From assembly GCA_009668205.1 (NCBI GenBank), contig WJYM01000003.1, positions 538,600-602,599 on the forward strand: a stretch of 64,000 bases of DNA. The letters run 5' to 3'. Made by a program: the position numbers and the translations under genes. A model generated the notes under the pieces. The model made no database searches. It was not told the DNA's origin and saw only the letters and a program-made list of their open reading frames with translations. Shown piece by piece: positions 54,603 to 63,773 of this stretch. This DNA is from Enterobacteriaceae bacterium RIT691 (GTDB lineage: Bacteria; Pseudomonadota; Gammaproteobacteria; Enterobacterales; Enterobacteriaceae). Positions within the stretch are counted from its first letter, which is position 1, and each line of letters begins with the position of its first letter.

Positions 54603-55097
54603 ATGTCCGATTCATTTCAAAATGAAGTACCTAAAGCACGCGTTAATATTATGCTTGACCTGCATACCGGAGGGGCGCGTAAGAAAGTCGAGCTTCCTCT
54701 AAAATTAGTGGTTATGGGTGACTATAGCAACGGTAAGGAAGAAATTCCGTTATCTGAGCGTGAAAAGATCAATATCAACAAAAATAACTTCAATAGTGTG
54801 CTTGCGGATCTTAATCCTGTCGTCAATCTCTCTGTCGAAAATACTCTGGCAGGGCTGGGGAATAAGGAAGATGTCAGGCTGTCTTTTGCAAACATGGCCG
54901 ATTTTGAGCCTGAACAGGTTGCCCGCCAAATCCCCCAGCTACGCGTGATGCTGGCGATGCGTAATTTATTACGTGACCTCAAATCTAACCTGCTGGATAA
55001 CGCGACCTTCCGCAAAGAGCTTGAAATTATTCTGAAAGATCCTTCTCTGAGCGATGACCTGCGCAATGAACTGTCTGCACTTGCCCCACAATCCTGA
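54603..55097 (+). CDS. tssB: T6SS contractile sheath small subunit TssB
   Basis: Forms the sheath with TssC around the Hcp tube. 164 residues from the ATG at 54603, with AAGGAG seven bases upstream; a TTG at 54585 would overlap that site. Family motifs include KARVNIMLDLHTGGARKKVELP and LKLVVMGDYSN at the start, and the conserved FEPEQVARQIPQL (about 104-116). First gene of the visible T6SS operon; 26 bases before tssC. Confidence 0.96.
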   Translation: MSDSFQNEVPKARVNIMLDLHTGGARKKVELPLKLVVMGDYSNGKEEIPLSEREKININKNNFNSVLADLNPVVNLSVENTLAGLGNKEDVRLSFANMADFEPEQVARQIPQLRVMLAMRNLLRDLKSNLLDNATFRKELEIILKDPSLSDDLRNELSALAPQS

Positions 55098-55123
55098 AAT
55101 ATTTTCATGGTTAACAAGAGATT

Positions 55124-56671
55124 ATGCTGATGACTGTCAAAACTGAACGTACTCATGATGGCCAGACGACTGTGCTGGAACGCCCTGAAGCAGGCGGTAT
55201 CTATGCTTCTCTGTTTGAAAAAATTAACCTGGCGCCAGTATCCACGCTCGGTGATATCAACGTTTTTCAGGATAGTCAGGTGTTATCAGATGTCTCGACC
55301 GGCGAGCGTTTGACTGCCGCCATGCAGGTGTTTCTGGAACGTCTGAAGCAGTCCGGTCAGCGAGTAGAGAAACTCGACAAAGTGCTGCTCGACAGCCACA
55401 TCGCTGAACTTGATCACCAGATTAGCCGTCAACTTGATGTGGTCATGCATCATCCAGATTTTCAAAAAGTCGAGTCTGTCTGGCGAGGGCTGGATTTTCT
55501 GGTGAAACGTACTGATTTTCGCCGAAATACGAAAATTGAACTGCTCGATATTTCCAAAGATGATTTACGCCAGGATTTTGAAGATTGCCCGGATATTATC
55601 CAGAGTGGACTTTATCGCCATACCTATATTGAAGAATACGACACCCCCGGAGGTGAGCCGATTGCTTCAATAATTTCTAACTATGAGTTTGATGCCAGTG
55701 CACAGGATATCACGCTGTTGCGCAATATCTCGAAAGTGGCCGCATCCGCCCATATGCCTTTTATCGGTTCCGTTGGCCCGCAGTTTTTCCTCAAAGATTC
55801 CATGGAAGAAGTCGCTGCTATCAAAGATATCGGTAACTACTTTGAGCGTGCGGAATACATTAAATGGAAAGCATTCCGCGATTCTGATGATTCCCGTTAT
55901 ATCGGCCTGACCATGCCTCGCGTGCTGGGTCGACTGCCTTATGGTCCGGATACCATGCCCGTGCGCAGCTTCAATTATGTTGAAGAGGTGAAGGGCGACG
56001 ACCATGATAAATATCTGTGGACTAATGCCGCGTTTGCGTTTGCTGCCAACATGGTAAAAAGTTTCATTAAAAACGGCTGGTGCGTGCAAATTCGTGGCCC
56101 ACAGGCGGGCGGGGCGGTGGCCGATTTACCGATCCACCTGTATGACCTGGGCACCGGTAATCAGGTGAAGATCCCTTCAGAGATAATGATCCCAGAGACT
56201 CGAGAATTTGAATTTGCCAATCTGGGCTTCATTCCGTTGTCGTACTATAAAAACCGTGATTATGCCTGCTTCTTCTCCGCAAACTCTACGCAGCATCCGG
56301 CACAGTTTGACACCCCGGATGCGACGGCAAACAGTCGTATTAATACCCGTTTGCCTTACGTCTTTCTGCTGTCACGTATTGCGCATTATCTGAAGATCCT
56401 TCAGCGCGAAAATATCGGCACCACCAAAGACCGCCGCTTGCTGGAGCTGGAACTCAATAACTGGGTGCGCAGTCTGGTCACCGAAATGACCGATCCGGGT
56501 GATGATTTGCAGGCTTCTCATCCGCTGCGCGACGCACGGGTTGCAGTGGAAGACATTGAAGACAATCCGGGCTTCTTCCGCGTGCGCCTGTACGCTATTC
56601 CACACTTCCAGGTCGAAGGGATGGACGTCAATCTGTCGCTGGTTTCGCAAATGCCAAAAGGCAAGTCGTAA
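55124..56671 (+). CDS. tssC: T6SS contractile sheath large subunit TssC
   Basis: 515 residues, full length for the EvpB/VipB family. Characteristic stretches are FQKVESVWRGLDFLV (about 110-124), DLRQDFEDCPDIIQSGLY, GGEPIASIISNYEF, HMPFIGSVGPQFF and the very conserved NLGFIPLSYYKNRDYACFFS (about 366-385). The N terminus begins MLMTVKTE; the ATG two codons later is an alternative. It assembles with TssB into the sheath whose contraction fires the system; ClpV disassembles it afterwards. Confidence 0.97.
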   Translation: MLMTVKTERTHDGQTTVLERPEAGGIYASLFEKINLAPVSTLGDINVFQDSQVLSDVSTGERLTAAMQVFLERLKQSGQRVEKLDKVLLDSHIAELDHQISRQLDVVMHHPDFQKVESVWRGLDFLVKRTDFRRNTKIELLDISKDDLRQDFEDCPDIIQSGLYRHTYIEEYDTPGGEPIASIISNYEFDASAQDITLLRNISKVAASAHMPFIGSVGPQFFLKDSMEEVAAIKDIGNYFERAEYIKWKAFRDSDDSRYIGLTMPRVLGRLPYGPDTMPVRSFNYVEEVKGDDHDKYLWTNAAFAFAANMVKSFIKNGWCVQIRGPQAGGAVADLPIHLYDLGTGNQVKIPSEIMIPETREFEFANLGFIPLSYYKNRDYACFFSANSTQHPAQFDTPDATANSRINTRLPYVFLLSRIAHYLKILQRENIGTTKDRRLLELELNNWVRSLVTEMTDPGDDLQASHPLRDARVAVEDIEDNPGFFRVRLYAIPHFQVEGMDVNLSLVSQMPKGKS

Positions 56672-56683
56672 CCGGAGCCTGTG

Positions 56684-58042
56684 ATGAGTATTGAACGTCC
56701 GCTGTGGGCGCGGGGCGTGATGATGTCCCCGCAGCAGTTTCAGCAGCAGGCCTCTTTTGAGGCCTGGACTTGCGAATGTATTGCCGGTATGGGGGTTATG
56801 CATCCTTGGGGTGTGTTACGGGCTGATATCGATCCCGATGCATTGAGCCATGGGCGTCTGAAAGCCCGTCATCTGAGCCTGCGTTTTCAGGATGGCACGC
56901 TGATTGATACTGACTGTGCCGATCCGTTACCTCCGACACTGGAACTGGTCAGTCTTATCCCGCCGGATGTAAACAGCGTTGTGGTATTGCTGGCATTACC
57001 CCAGCTTTACCCTAATGGGGGGAACTGCCTGCAAGCGGAAGAGACCGCCGAGCGGCCCGTACGTTATCGTCAGCGCTGGCGTGATATTCGTAATGCCTAC
57101 GGTGACGATACCCGGCAGGTTGCGGTAATGCATCATGAGCTGACGCTGCGGCTGGAAAGCCAGCAGAACAGTGACTATCAGGTCTGCCCGGTTGTGAGAT
57201 TACAGCGAGGTGCACAGGGTAACTGGACTCAGGATGCGGAATTTATTGCTCCCTCACTGAGTTTGCAGGCCAATGCCGGATTATGCGAGCAACTGGAATT
57301 AATGATGATGCAACTGCGCACTCGCATTCGCCGTCTGATGGGCATGCGCCGCGAAAGTAACGAGCGGATGGCTGATTTTGCCGTCGCAGATGTGTCACTG
57401 TTCTGGTTGCTGAATGCCCTTAACGGCGCAGAGCCCGTGCTGGGTAGTTTTCAACGTTACCCGCAGGTGCATCCTGAAAGGCTGTATCAGGAACTGGCCA
57501 GGCTGGCTGGTAATCTGCTGACCTTTTCTCTGGCGCACGAAGTTACGGCGATCCCGGTTTATCGACATAGCAATTTATCCGACGTTTTCCCGCCGCTCTT
57601 TACCCTGCTCAACGAACTGCTGGAAGCCAGTTTACCCTCTAGAGTGGTGGCAATTGATCTGGAGCACGATCCGCGACTTAATCGCTGGTTGGCCCGTTTG
57701 CATGATCCCCGGTTGCGTGAAGGGGAAGGCATGGATCTCTATCTGTCGGTGCGCTCGGCCCTGCCTGCTGCACAGCTTCAGGCGCAATTTCCTCAATTGT
57801 GCAAAATCGGTAGCCCGGATGATGTGAACAATGTGGTGAATGTGGCGATGTATGGTGTTCCGTTGCGTCCGCTCAGTCATGTACCAGCAGCCATTCCTCT
57901 GCGACTGGAAAATCAGTATTTCTCACTCGATCTTACCCATCCAGCTGCTGTTCAGATGCTGGCGGCGGGCAGTTGCGTCTTTTACGTCCCTGGTACGCTC
58001 GGGGAGCTTCAGCTTGAGCTGTTTGCGGTGCTGAGAACATGA
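56684..58042 (+). CDS. tssK: T6SS baseplate protein TssK
   Basis: 452 residues. The N terminus is MSIERPLWARGVMMSPQQFQQQ, the TssK shell-like beta domain; a central helical region follows and the C-terminal head (from about 320) binds the TssL/TssM membrane complex. TssK links the baseplate to that complex and, in phage terms, corresponds to a receptor-binding protein. Start at ATG 56684 with GGAG upstream. It ends in ATGA shared with tssL. Confidence 0.94.
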   Translation: MSIERPLWARGVMMSPQQFQQQASFEAWTCECIAGMGVMHPWGVLRADIDPDALSHGRLKARHLSLRFQDGTLIDTDCADPLPPTLELVSLIPPDVNSVVVLLALPQLYPNGGNCLQAEETAERPVRYRQRWRDIRNAYGDDTRQVAVMHHELTLRLESQQNSDYQVCPVVRLQRGAQGNWTQDAEFIAPSLSLQANAGLCEQLELMMMQLRTRIRRLMGMRRESNERMADFAVADVSLFWLLNALNGAEPVLGSFQRYPQVHPERLYQELARLAGNLLTFSLAHEVTAIPVYRHSNLSDVFPPLFTLLNELLEASLPSRVVAIDLEHDPRLNRWLARLHDPRLREGEGMDLYLSVRSALPAAQLQAQFPQLCKIGSPDDVNNVVNVAMYGVPLRPLSHVPAAIPLRLENQYFSLDLTHPAAVQMLAAGSCVFYVPGTLGELQLELFAVLRT

Positions 58043-58728
58043 GTATAAAAAATGCCATTTCGCAGCCGCCCTGCGATATCGACCATCTGTTGCAGAACAC
58101 CTGGTTACAGGTAGTCAGCCTGCGTCAGGGGGTGAGTTTCCAGCTCGGGGAGGGGCGGCAATACTGGCAGCGTTGCGTGGCCGATATTGAAGCCGTTCAG
58201 CAGGCGCTGAAAGAGGCTGATTATAGTGAGCAAAGTTGCCAGCACATTCTTTATACCCAGTGCGCGGTGCTGGATGAAACCGTCAAAGGGCGAGGTCTGG
58301 AAGATGATGCCTATGCGCAGTGGTGTCATTCGCCGCTGCAGGCGCATTTTTTCAGCACGCTGGAGGCCGGTAACCAGCTATACGAGCGGATGCGCCAGGT
58401 GTTACGCGAACCCGCGCCGGATCTCACGGTGCTGATCTGTTTTCATCGTGCGCTGATGCTGGGATTTCTTGGTGGCTATGCCTCACCGTCTGTGCCGGAA
58501 CGTGAACAACTGGTCAGTCAGCTCAGCGAACGTGTACCTGCGTTTGATTTCAGTCAGTCACGTCCGGTTCTGGCAACTGCACCGGGCCGTAGGATTATCC
58601 GTCGATGGCTCAGCCACTGGCCGGTGCGGTTGGGGATATCGGCGGTGGTTGTCGCATTGTTGTGGTGGGGGCTGGATCGCTGGCTGGATGGTTTGCTGCC
58701 TGCGCTGTTGCCGGGAGTGGTTCGATGA
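58039..58728 (+). CDS. tssL: T6SS membrane complex protein TssL (DotU family)
   Basis: 229 residues, a cytoplasmic DotU-like helical domain (CAVLDETV and the FFSTLEAGNQLYERM segment) and one C-terminal membrane helix at about 198-216. This is the tail-anchored topology expected for TssL. It joins TssM and TssJ, which are not in the window, to form the trans-envelope complex. Overlaps tssK and the next gene by four bases each. Confidence 0.94.
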   Translation: MSIKNAISQPPCDIDHLLQNTWLQVVSLRQGVSFQLGEGRQYWQRCVADIEAVQQALKEADYSEQSCQHILYTQCAVLDETVKGRGLEDDAYAQWCHSPLQAHFFSTLEAGNQLYERMRQVLREPAPDLTVLICFHRALMLGFLGGYASPSVPEREQLVSQLSERVPAFDFSQSRPVLATAPGRRIIRRWLSHWPVRLGISAVVVALLWWGLDRWLDGLLPALLPGVVR

Positions 58729-60446
58729 GTCCGGCATGGCATCGAGGCTTATGGCTATGGGGTGGCCTGTTAGCCAGTGTACTCACGCTGGTTTTTTTGC
58801 CCTTTACAGCACTGACCCGTGGCATGGTGTTGTTCCTTACGGTTCTGATTTGTCTGGTCGGAATGATTCGTTGCTGTCGCCGCCCCCAGGCAACGGTGGC
58901 TGAACGTTTGCTGGCCGGACTTCCCCCTGTGACATACCGCCAGCCCGTGGTGCTGGTCTGTGGGGACGGGCTGGAAGACATGTTTGGTGCAGGCGTGGTT
59001 CAGCAGACCGCGCAGGGCTGCTGGCTGAAAGTGGAGCAGGCGCTCACGCTGCGGGATTTTACCCGGCAACTCTTATGGCTGCGCCCGGAATGGGCAAATC
59101 AACTGGCAGTCATGGTTATCGTGAATCCCCAGCAGCAGACTGACCAGGCTGCATTAGCGGCCTGGTTATACGAGCTGCGCTGGCAGGTCACTCGCCTGCG
59201 CCGTACTTTGCGGCGTAATGTGCCGCTGCTGCTGGCCAGTCGGGTGGGAGCGCAGCCTGTTGTCACGCCTGTGTGGCAGGCGGCGCTGCCGGATGAAAAC
59301 GTGAAAGTCTGGTTACCGGAGTGTGCTCCTTGTTCTGTTCCTGCCTGGGTTTCTCAAGGGGAGGTGGCGTTACAGGAAGAACGCCTGCAACAGCAGATCG
59401 TCATAAATGCATTGGCAGACTGGGTACACAGCGATGTTCTTCCTTCGCTGGCAGGTGACAGTGCGGATGTGCCAAAGGTCGTGCCCTGTGCGATTGCGCT
59501 GTATCACTCTGCTGCGCTGGACAATAGCGAAGAGGGATCTTTGTGGCTTCACAGACTGCAAGCCAGCACCTCGCTGATTTTGGTCAGCGGCTGGCGGCCT
59601 GGCGATCATTCGCACCCGCCGCTTTCACTGTTTCCGGATTTTTTGTTGCCCTTTTTACCCAAGGGGTCCGGGATCACTCCGCGCTCGCGGGCACTGTCGC
59701 ATGGCGTCACACTTTTTACACTGGCGACGATGGTGGCGTTATGCAGCAGCGGCTGGCAGAACCGCCAGCTACTACATCGTCTGGCCTTTGATATCCAGCA
59801 TTATTACCGCATTGCGATGACGGATTACGAACCGAAAGCAAAGGCAGTTGCGGTACTGCGGCAGGATGCGACCCAACTGGATACCTGGTTTCGTAACGGC
59901 GAACCAATGAGGCTTGGGCTGGGTATGTATCAGGGAGAACGCTTGCGGCAGCCCATTTTGTCTGCCATCAAAGCCTATGTTCCCCCACCTGAACCGGTTC
60001 CCGAGCCTGAAAAAGCGCCACAGACCGTGCGTCTGGACAGCCTGGCGCTGTTTGATGTCGGCAAATCAGAACTCAAACCAGGATCCACCAAAGTGCTGGT
60101 TAACGCTCTGGTCAATATCAAAGCCCGGCCCGGCTGGCTCATTATGGTCGCCGGTCATACCGATGATACTGGCGATGACGCCGCTAACCAGCAGCTCTCT
60201 TTTAAACGAGCCGAAGCAGTACGCGACTGGATGCTGCAAACCAGCGATGTGTCTGCGACCTGTTTTTCCGTACAGGGGTATGGCGAGAGCCGCCCAATCA
60301 AAAGCAACGATACGACAGAAGGCCGTGCGGCCAATCGCCGTGTCGAAATCAGCCTTGTGCCACAGGTGGACGCCTGTCAGGCAGGAGGCGAACCCAAACC
60401 TTCGCCGGCTAAGGGTGAAGGTTCAACTCAGAAAATGGAGAAGTAA
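58725..60446 (+). CDS. T6SS-associated OmpA-domain inner membrane protein
   Basis: The 573 residues start at ATG 58725, sharing ATGA with the tssL stop; the same frame is open further upstream inside tssL but that is a shadow. Two hydrophobic segments at about 8-50, a third at about 325-342, a Pro/Glu-rich linker at about 420-433 (PPPEPVPEPEKAPQ), and a C-terminal OmpA-like peptidoglycan-binding domain (LFDVGKSELKP, AGHTDDTGDD, QLSFKRAEAVRDWM, GYGESRPIKSND, NRRVEISLVP). It probably anchors the secretion complex to the cell wall, as TagL or TssL-fused OmpA domains do elsewhere. Its large middle region is not one I recognise. Confidence 0.85.
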   Translation: MSPAWHRGLWLWGGLLASVLTLVFLPFTALTRGMVLFLTVLICLVGMIRCCRRPQATVAERLLAGLPPVTYRQPVVLVCGDGLEDMFGAGVVQQTAQGCWLKVEQALTLRDFTRQLLWLRPEWANQLAVMVIVNPQQQTDQAALAAWLYELRWQVTRLRRTLRRNVPLLLASRVGAQPVVTPVWQAALPDENVKVWLPECAPCSVPAWVSQGEVALQEERLQQQIVINALADWVHSDVLPSLAGDSADVPKVVPCAIALYHSAALDNSEEGSLWLHRLQASTSLILVSGWRPGDHSHPPLSLFPDFLLPFLPKGSGITPRSRALSHGVTLFTLATMVALCSSGWQNRQLLHRLAFDIQHYYRIAMTDYEPKAKAVAVLRQDATQLDTWFRNGEPMRLGLGMYQGERLRQPILSAIKAYVPPPEPVPEPEKAPQTVRLDSLALFDVGKSELKPGSTKVLVNALVNIKARPGWLIMVAGHTDDTGDDAANQQLSFKRAEAVRDWMLQTSDVSATCFSVQGYGESRPIKSNDTTEGRAANRRVEISLVPQVDACQAGGEPKPSPAKGEGSTQKMEK

Positions 60447-60447
60447 C

Positions 60448-60939
60448 ATGGCAATTCCAGTCTATTTGTGGCTGACAGACGACGGCGGTGCGCACATTAA
60501 AGGCTCTGTTGATGTGAAAGACCGTGTAGGCAGTATTGAGGTCGTGGCACAGGATCACAATCTGTACATTCCGACCGACAATAACACCGGAAAACTGACC
60601 GGCACGCGTATTCATACGCCGTTCCTGTTTACCAAAGAGATCGACTGCTCAAGCCCGTATCTTTACAAAGCGGTCACCACCGGCCAGACCCTGAGAACTG
60701 CTGAGTTTAAATGGTATCGCATCAATGACGCAGGCCAGGAAGTGGAGTATTTCAACACCAAACTGGAAAACGTCAAGCTGGTGAAAGTCGCACCAAAAAT
60801 GCATGACATCAAAGATCCCGCGATGGAGAAACACAACCATCTGGAAATGATCGAACTGCGTTACGAAAAAATCACCTGGACTTACAAAGACGGCAACATC
60901 ATTCATTCCGATTCGTGGAACGAACGTACTACCGCGTAA
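60448..60939 (+). CDS. hcp: T6SS tube protein Hcp (TssD)
   Basis: 163 residues forming hexameric rings of the inner tube and exported with effectors. MAIPVYLWLTDDGGAHIKGS at the start, and HNHLEMIELRYEKITWTYKD near the end are typical of the enterobacterial Hcp family. Starts one base after the previous stop; the longer open frame from 59914 is a shadow through the OmpA gene. Followed by a strong terminator, which fits its need for higher expression than the downstream genes. Confidence 0.97.
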   Translation: MAIPVYLWLTDDGGAHIKGSVDVKDRVGSIEVVAQDHNLYIPTDNNTGKLTGTRIHTPFLFTKEIDCSSPYLYKAVTTGQTLRTAEFKWYRINDAGQEVEYFNTKLENVKLVKVAPKMHDIKDPAMEKHNHLEMIELRYEKITWTYKDGNIIHSDSWNERTTA

Positions 60940-60946
60940 AAAGCAC

Positions 60947-60977
60947 AGCAGGCGGGAAACCGTCTGCTTCTTTTTTT
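60947..60977 (+). terminator. Rho-independent terminator after hcp
   Basis: GCAGGCGG (60948-60955), GAAA tetraloop, CCGTCTGC (60960-60967), then TTCTTTTTTTG. It lies eight bases after the hcp stop, within what would otherwise be one T6SS operon. Confidence 0.9.
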
Positions 60978-60981
60978 GTTG

Positions 60982-61021
60982 TTTTTGGTGAGCACCCGAC
61001 ACGTCAGGTATTCACCAAAAA
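60982..61021. repeat. Perfect inverted repeat in the hcp-clpV gap
   Basis: TTTTTGGTGA (60982-60991) and TCACCAAAAA (61012-61021), ten bases each, with a 20-base loop. It could be a protein-binding site or an RNA stem between the hcp terminator and the ops element. Confidence 0.6.
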
Positions 61022-61073
61022 TCACAGCATCATCACCTTATGGGCCTTGGTTTCCTGAGAATGGAAAATGGTT

Positions 61074-61088
61074 AAGGGCGGTAGCGTA
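61074..61088 (+). promoter_or_regulatory. ops element in the clpV leader (predicted RfaH recruitment site)
   Basis: AAGGGCGGTAGCGTA, identical over 15 bases to the JUMPstart core at 15235-15249, including the complete ops GGCGGTAGCGTA at 61077-61088. It lies 36 bases before the clpV start and 97 bases after the hcp terminator. RfaH action at this site is inferred. Confidence 0.75.
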
Positions 61089-61124
61089 CCTGAACACCGG
61101 GGTCGAACACAGAGAGTGGAGAAC

Positions 61125-63773
61125 ATGGAAAATCAGTCAGCCGTTTTACTTCGTCGTTTAAATCCGTTCTGCGCACAGGCACTGGAAGCCGCAGCCTCCC
61201 TGTGTCAGACCCGTGCCCATGCTGAAATCCGCATTGAACATTGGCTACTCAAACTGCTGGAACAGGGAGAAGGTGATCTGACAGTCCTGGCCCGTCGCTA
61301 CGAGTGGGACATGGATGGCATTTGGCAGGCGTTACTGGGCTGGCTTGATGCACTGCCGCGTTCTGTGCGTAGCCGCCCGAAACTGGCCGACTCCTTGCTG
61401 ATGATGATCAAACAGGCCTGGCTGATTGCCTCACTGGAAGACGATGAAGCACAGATCCGTAGTCATCATCTGCTGGCAGCGCTGATGGATAAACCTGCAC
61501 TGTTGGCCTGTGACGGCCTGTGGCCTCTCCTTAGCCTGAGCCGTTCACAGCTTGATCGCCTGCGCCCGTTGCTGGATGCACAGTCTGATGAACGCCAGGA
61601 CAGGCAGGATGAAGCGAGACTGAATCACTTTACGGCAATGCGTGAAGACAATACGGACGTGCCATTGCCACAAAATGAAAAGGAAGGGCTTGCCCCGGTC
61701 CTTCAGAACGTGCTGGATAAATTTACGCTGGATGTAACTGCCAGAGCCCGTGATCAGCAGATTGACCCGGTGTTTGGTCGGGATAACGAAATCCGCCAGA
61801 TGGTGGATATTCTTTCCCGCAGGCGCAAGAACAACCCCATTTTAGTGGGAGAGCCTGGCGTGGGTAAAACTGCACTGGTGGAAGGGCTGGCGCTGCGCAT
61901 TGTCGAAGGAAATGTCCCGGACAGCCTGAAAATGGTCAGCGTGCGCACCCTCGATCTTGGTCTGCTGCAGGCCGGTGCGGGTGTGAAAGGCGAATTTGAA
62001 CAACGGCTAAAAAACGTCATTGACGCAGTACAACACTCACCCGAGCCGGTGCTGCTGTTTATCGACGAAGCGCATACCATTATCGGTGCAGGTAATCAGG
62101 CTGGCGGAGCGGATGCGGCCAATCTGCTGAAACCGGCGCTGGCGCGGGGAGAATTACGTACAATCGCCGCCACCACCTGGAGCGAATATAAGCAGTATTT
62201 TGAGCGAGACGCCGCACTGGAACGCCGCTTCCAGATGGTGAAAGTCGACGAGCCGGACGACGACACCACCTGCCTGATGCTGCGCGGACTTAAATCTCGT
62301 TACGCAGAGCACCACGGCGTGCATATTACCGATGATGCGGTTCGCGCGGCGGTCACGCTGTCGCGCCGCTACATGACGGGCCGCCAGCTGCCGGACAAAG
62401 CCGTCGATCTGCTCGACACCGCCTCTGCCCGCGTTCGCATGAGCCTCGACACCGTGCCGGAGCCGCTGACCCGCATTCGCTCCCGGCTCACCTCGCTGGC
62501 GCTGGAAAAACAGGCGTTACTGGAAGATGTTGCTGTAGGTCACTCCACTCACGGCGAGCGCCTGGCGGCGATTGAGACCGAAGAAGTGCGTCTGATTGTT
62601 GAACTCGACGAACTGGAAACCCAGTACGGTCAAGCGCTGAAACTCACCGAGCAACTGCTCGAAACCCGCCAGGATATCTCCCGTCAGAGTGAAACTCACG
62701 CGCTGCAACAGCAACTGGACGACATGCAAAGCAGCAATCCGCTGCTTGCCGTCGATGTTGATGTGCGCACCGTCGCCACCGTCATCGCCGACTGGACCGG
62801 CGTTCCGCTCTCCTCATTAATGAAGGACGAGCAGACTGAACTGCTTAGCCTGGAAGCTGAAATCGGTAAACGGGTAGTCGGCCAGGACGTGGCGCTGACC
62901 GCCATCGCCCGGCGCCTGCGCGCCTCCAATACCGGGCTGACCTCCGAGAACGGTCCGCAGGGCGTGTTCCTGCTGGTCGGGCCGAGTGGCACCGGTAAAA
63001 CGGAAACAGCGCTGGTGCTGGCTGACACACTGTTTGGCGGTGAAAAATCACTTATCACCATCAATCTGTCGGAATACCAGGAGCCGCATACCGTTTCACA
63101 ACTCAAAGGCTCACCACCGGGCTACGTCGGCTACGGGCAGGGCGGCATTCTGACCGAGGCGGTTCGCAAACGCCCGTACAGCGTGGTGCTGCTTGATGAA
63201 GTGGAAAAAGCCCATCGTGATGTGATGAACCTGTTTTATCAGGTGTTTGACCGGGGCTTTATGCGCGACGGTGAAGGGCGGGAAATTGATTTTCGTAACA
63301 CGGTCATTCTGATGACCGCCAACCTGGGTAGCGATCACCTCATGCAGTTACTGGACGATCACCCCGACTCGACGGACGGTGATCTGCATGAACTGCTGCG
63401 CCCCCTTTTGCGTGACCATTTCCAGCCTGCGCTGCTGGCGCGATTCCAGACGGTGATTTATCGCCCACTGAATGAAACGGCGATGCGCACTATCGTGGCG
63501 ATGAAACTGGATCAGGTGAGCCTGCGACTGGCTCGGCACTATGGTCTGAAAACACAGATTGAAGAGAGCCTGTATGACGCACTGACCGCTGCCTGTCTGC
63601 TGCCAGATACAGGTGCCCGTAATATTGACAGCCTGCTCAACCAACAGATATTGCCGGTGCTGAGCCAGCAGTTACTGCAACGCATGGCTCAGCATCAGAA
63701 GCCATCACAACTGACAATGGGCTGGCATGATGAACTGGGGATTGTGCTGGATTTTGAGGATGAAACATCATGA
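61125..63773 (+). CDS. clpV: T6SS AAA+ ATPase ClpV (TssH)
   Basis: ClpB-like disaggregase that recycles contracted TssBC sheath. 882 residues from the ATG at 61125 (MENQSAVLLRRLNPFCAQAL), which has GTGGAG upstream; the frame is open to an ATG at 61068 but that would include the ops region. N-terminal Clp-N domain (about 10-160), first AAA+ domain with GEPGVGKT (about 242-249) and LLFIDEAHTIIGAG, a coiled-coil middle region, and second AAA+ domain with GPSGTGKTE (about 619-627) and VVLLDEVEKAH. Its stop is shared with the vgrG start. Confidence 0.97.
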   Translation: MENQSAVLLRRLNPFCAQALEAAASLCQTRAHAEIRIEHWLLKLLEQGEGDLTVLARRYEWDMDGIWQALLGWLDALPRSVRSRPKLADSLLMMIKQAWLIASLEDDEAQIRSHHLLAALMDKPALLACDGLWPLLSLSRSQLDRLRPLLDAQSDERQDRQDEARLNHFTAMREDNTDVPLPQNEKEGLAPVLQNVLDKFTLDVTARARDQQIDPVFGRDNEIRQMVDILSRRRKNNPILVGEPGVGKTALVEGLALRIVEGNVPDSLKMVSVRTLDLGLLQAGAGVKGEFEQRLKNVIDAVQHSPEPVLLFIDEAHTIIGAGNQAGGADAANLLKPALARGELRTIAATTWSEYKQYFERDAALERRFQMVKVDEPDDDTTCLMLRGLKSRYAEHHGVHITDDAVRAAVTLSRRYMTGRQLPDKAVDLLDTASARVRMSLDTVPEPLTRIRSRLTSLALEKQALLEDVAVGHSTHGERLAAIETEEVRLIVELDELETQYGQALKLTEQLLETRQDISRQSETHALQQQLDDMQSSNPLLAVDVDVRTVATVIADWTGVPLSSLMKDEQTELLSLEAEIGKRVVGQDVALTAIARRLRASNTGLTSENGPQGVFLLVGPSGTGKTETALVLADTLFGGEKSLITINLSEYQEPHTVSQLKGSPPGYVGYGQGGILTEAVRKRPYSVVLLDEVEKAHRDVMNLFYQVFDRGFMRDGEGREIDFRNTVILMTANLGSDHLMQLLDDHPDSTDGDLHELLRPLLRDHFQPALLARFQTVIYRPLNETAMRTIVAMKLDQVSLRLARHYGLKTQIEESLYDALTAACLLPDTGARNIDSLLNQQILPVLSQQLLQRMAQHQKPSQLTMGWHDELGIVLDFEDETS

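Noticed and set aside
54379..54615. A 78-codon - strand frame in front of tssB
   Set aside because: No ribosome site or family resemblance, and it overlaps the tssB start and its ribosome site.
59914..60939. A 341-codon frame ending as Hcp
   Set aside because: The first half is an off-frame reading of the OmpA gene; Hcp starts at 60448.
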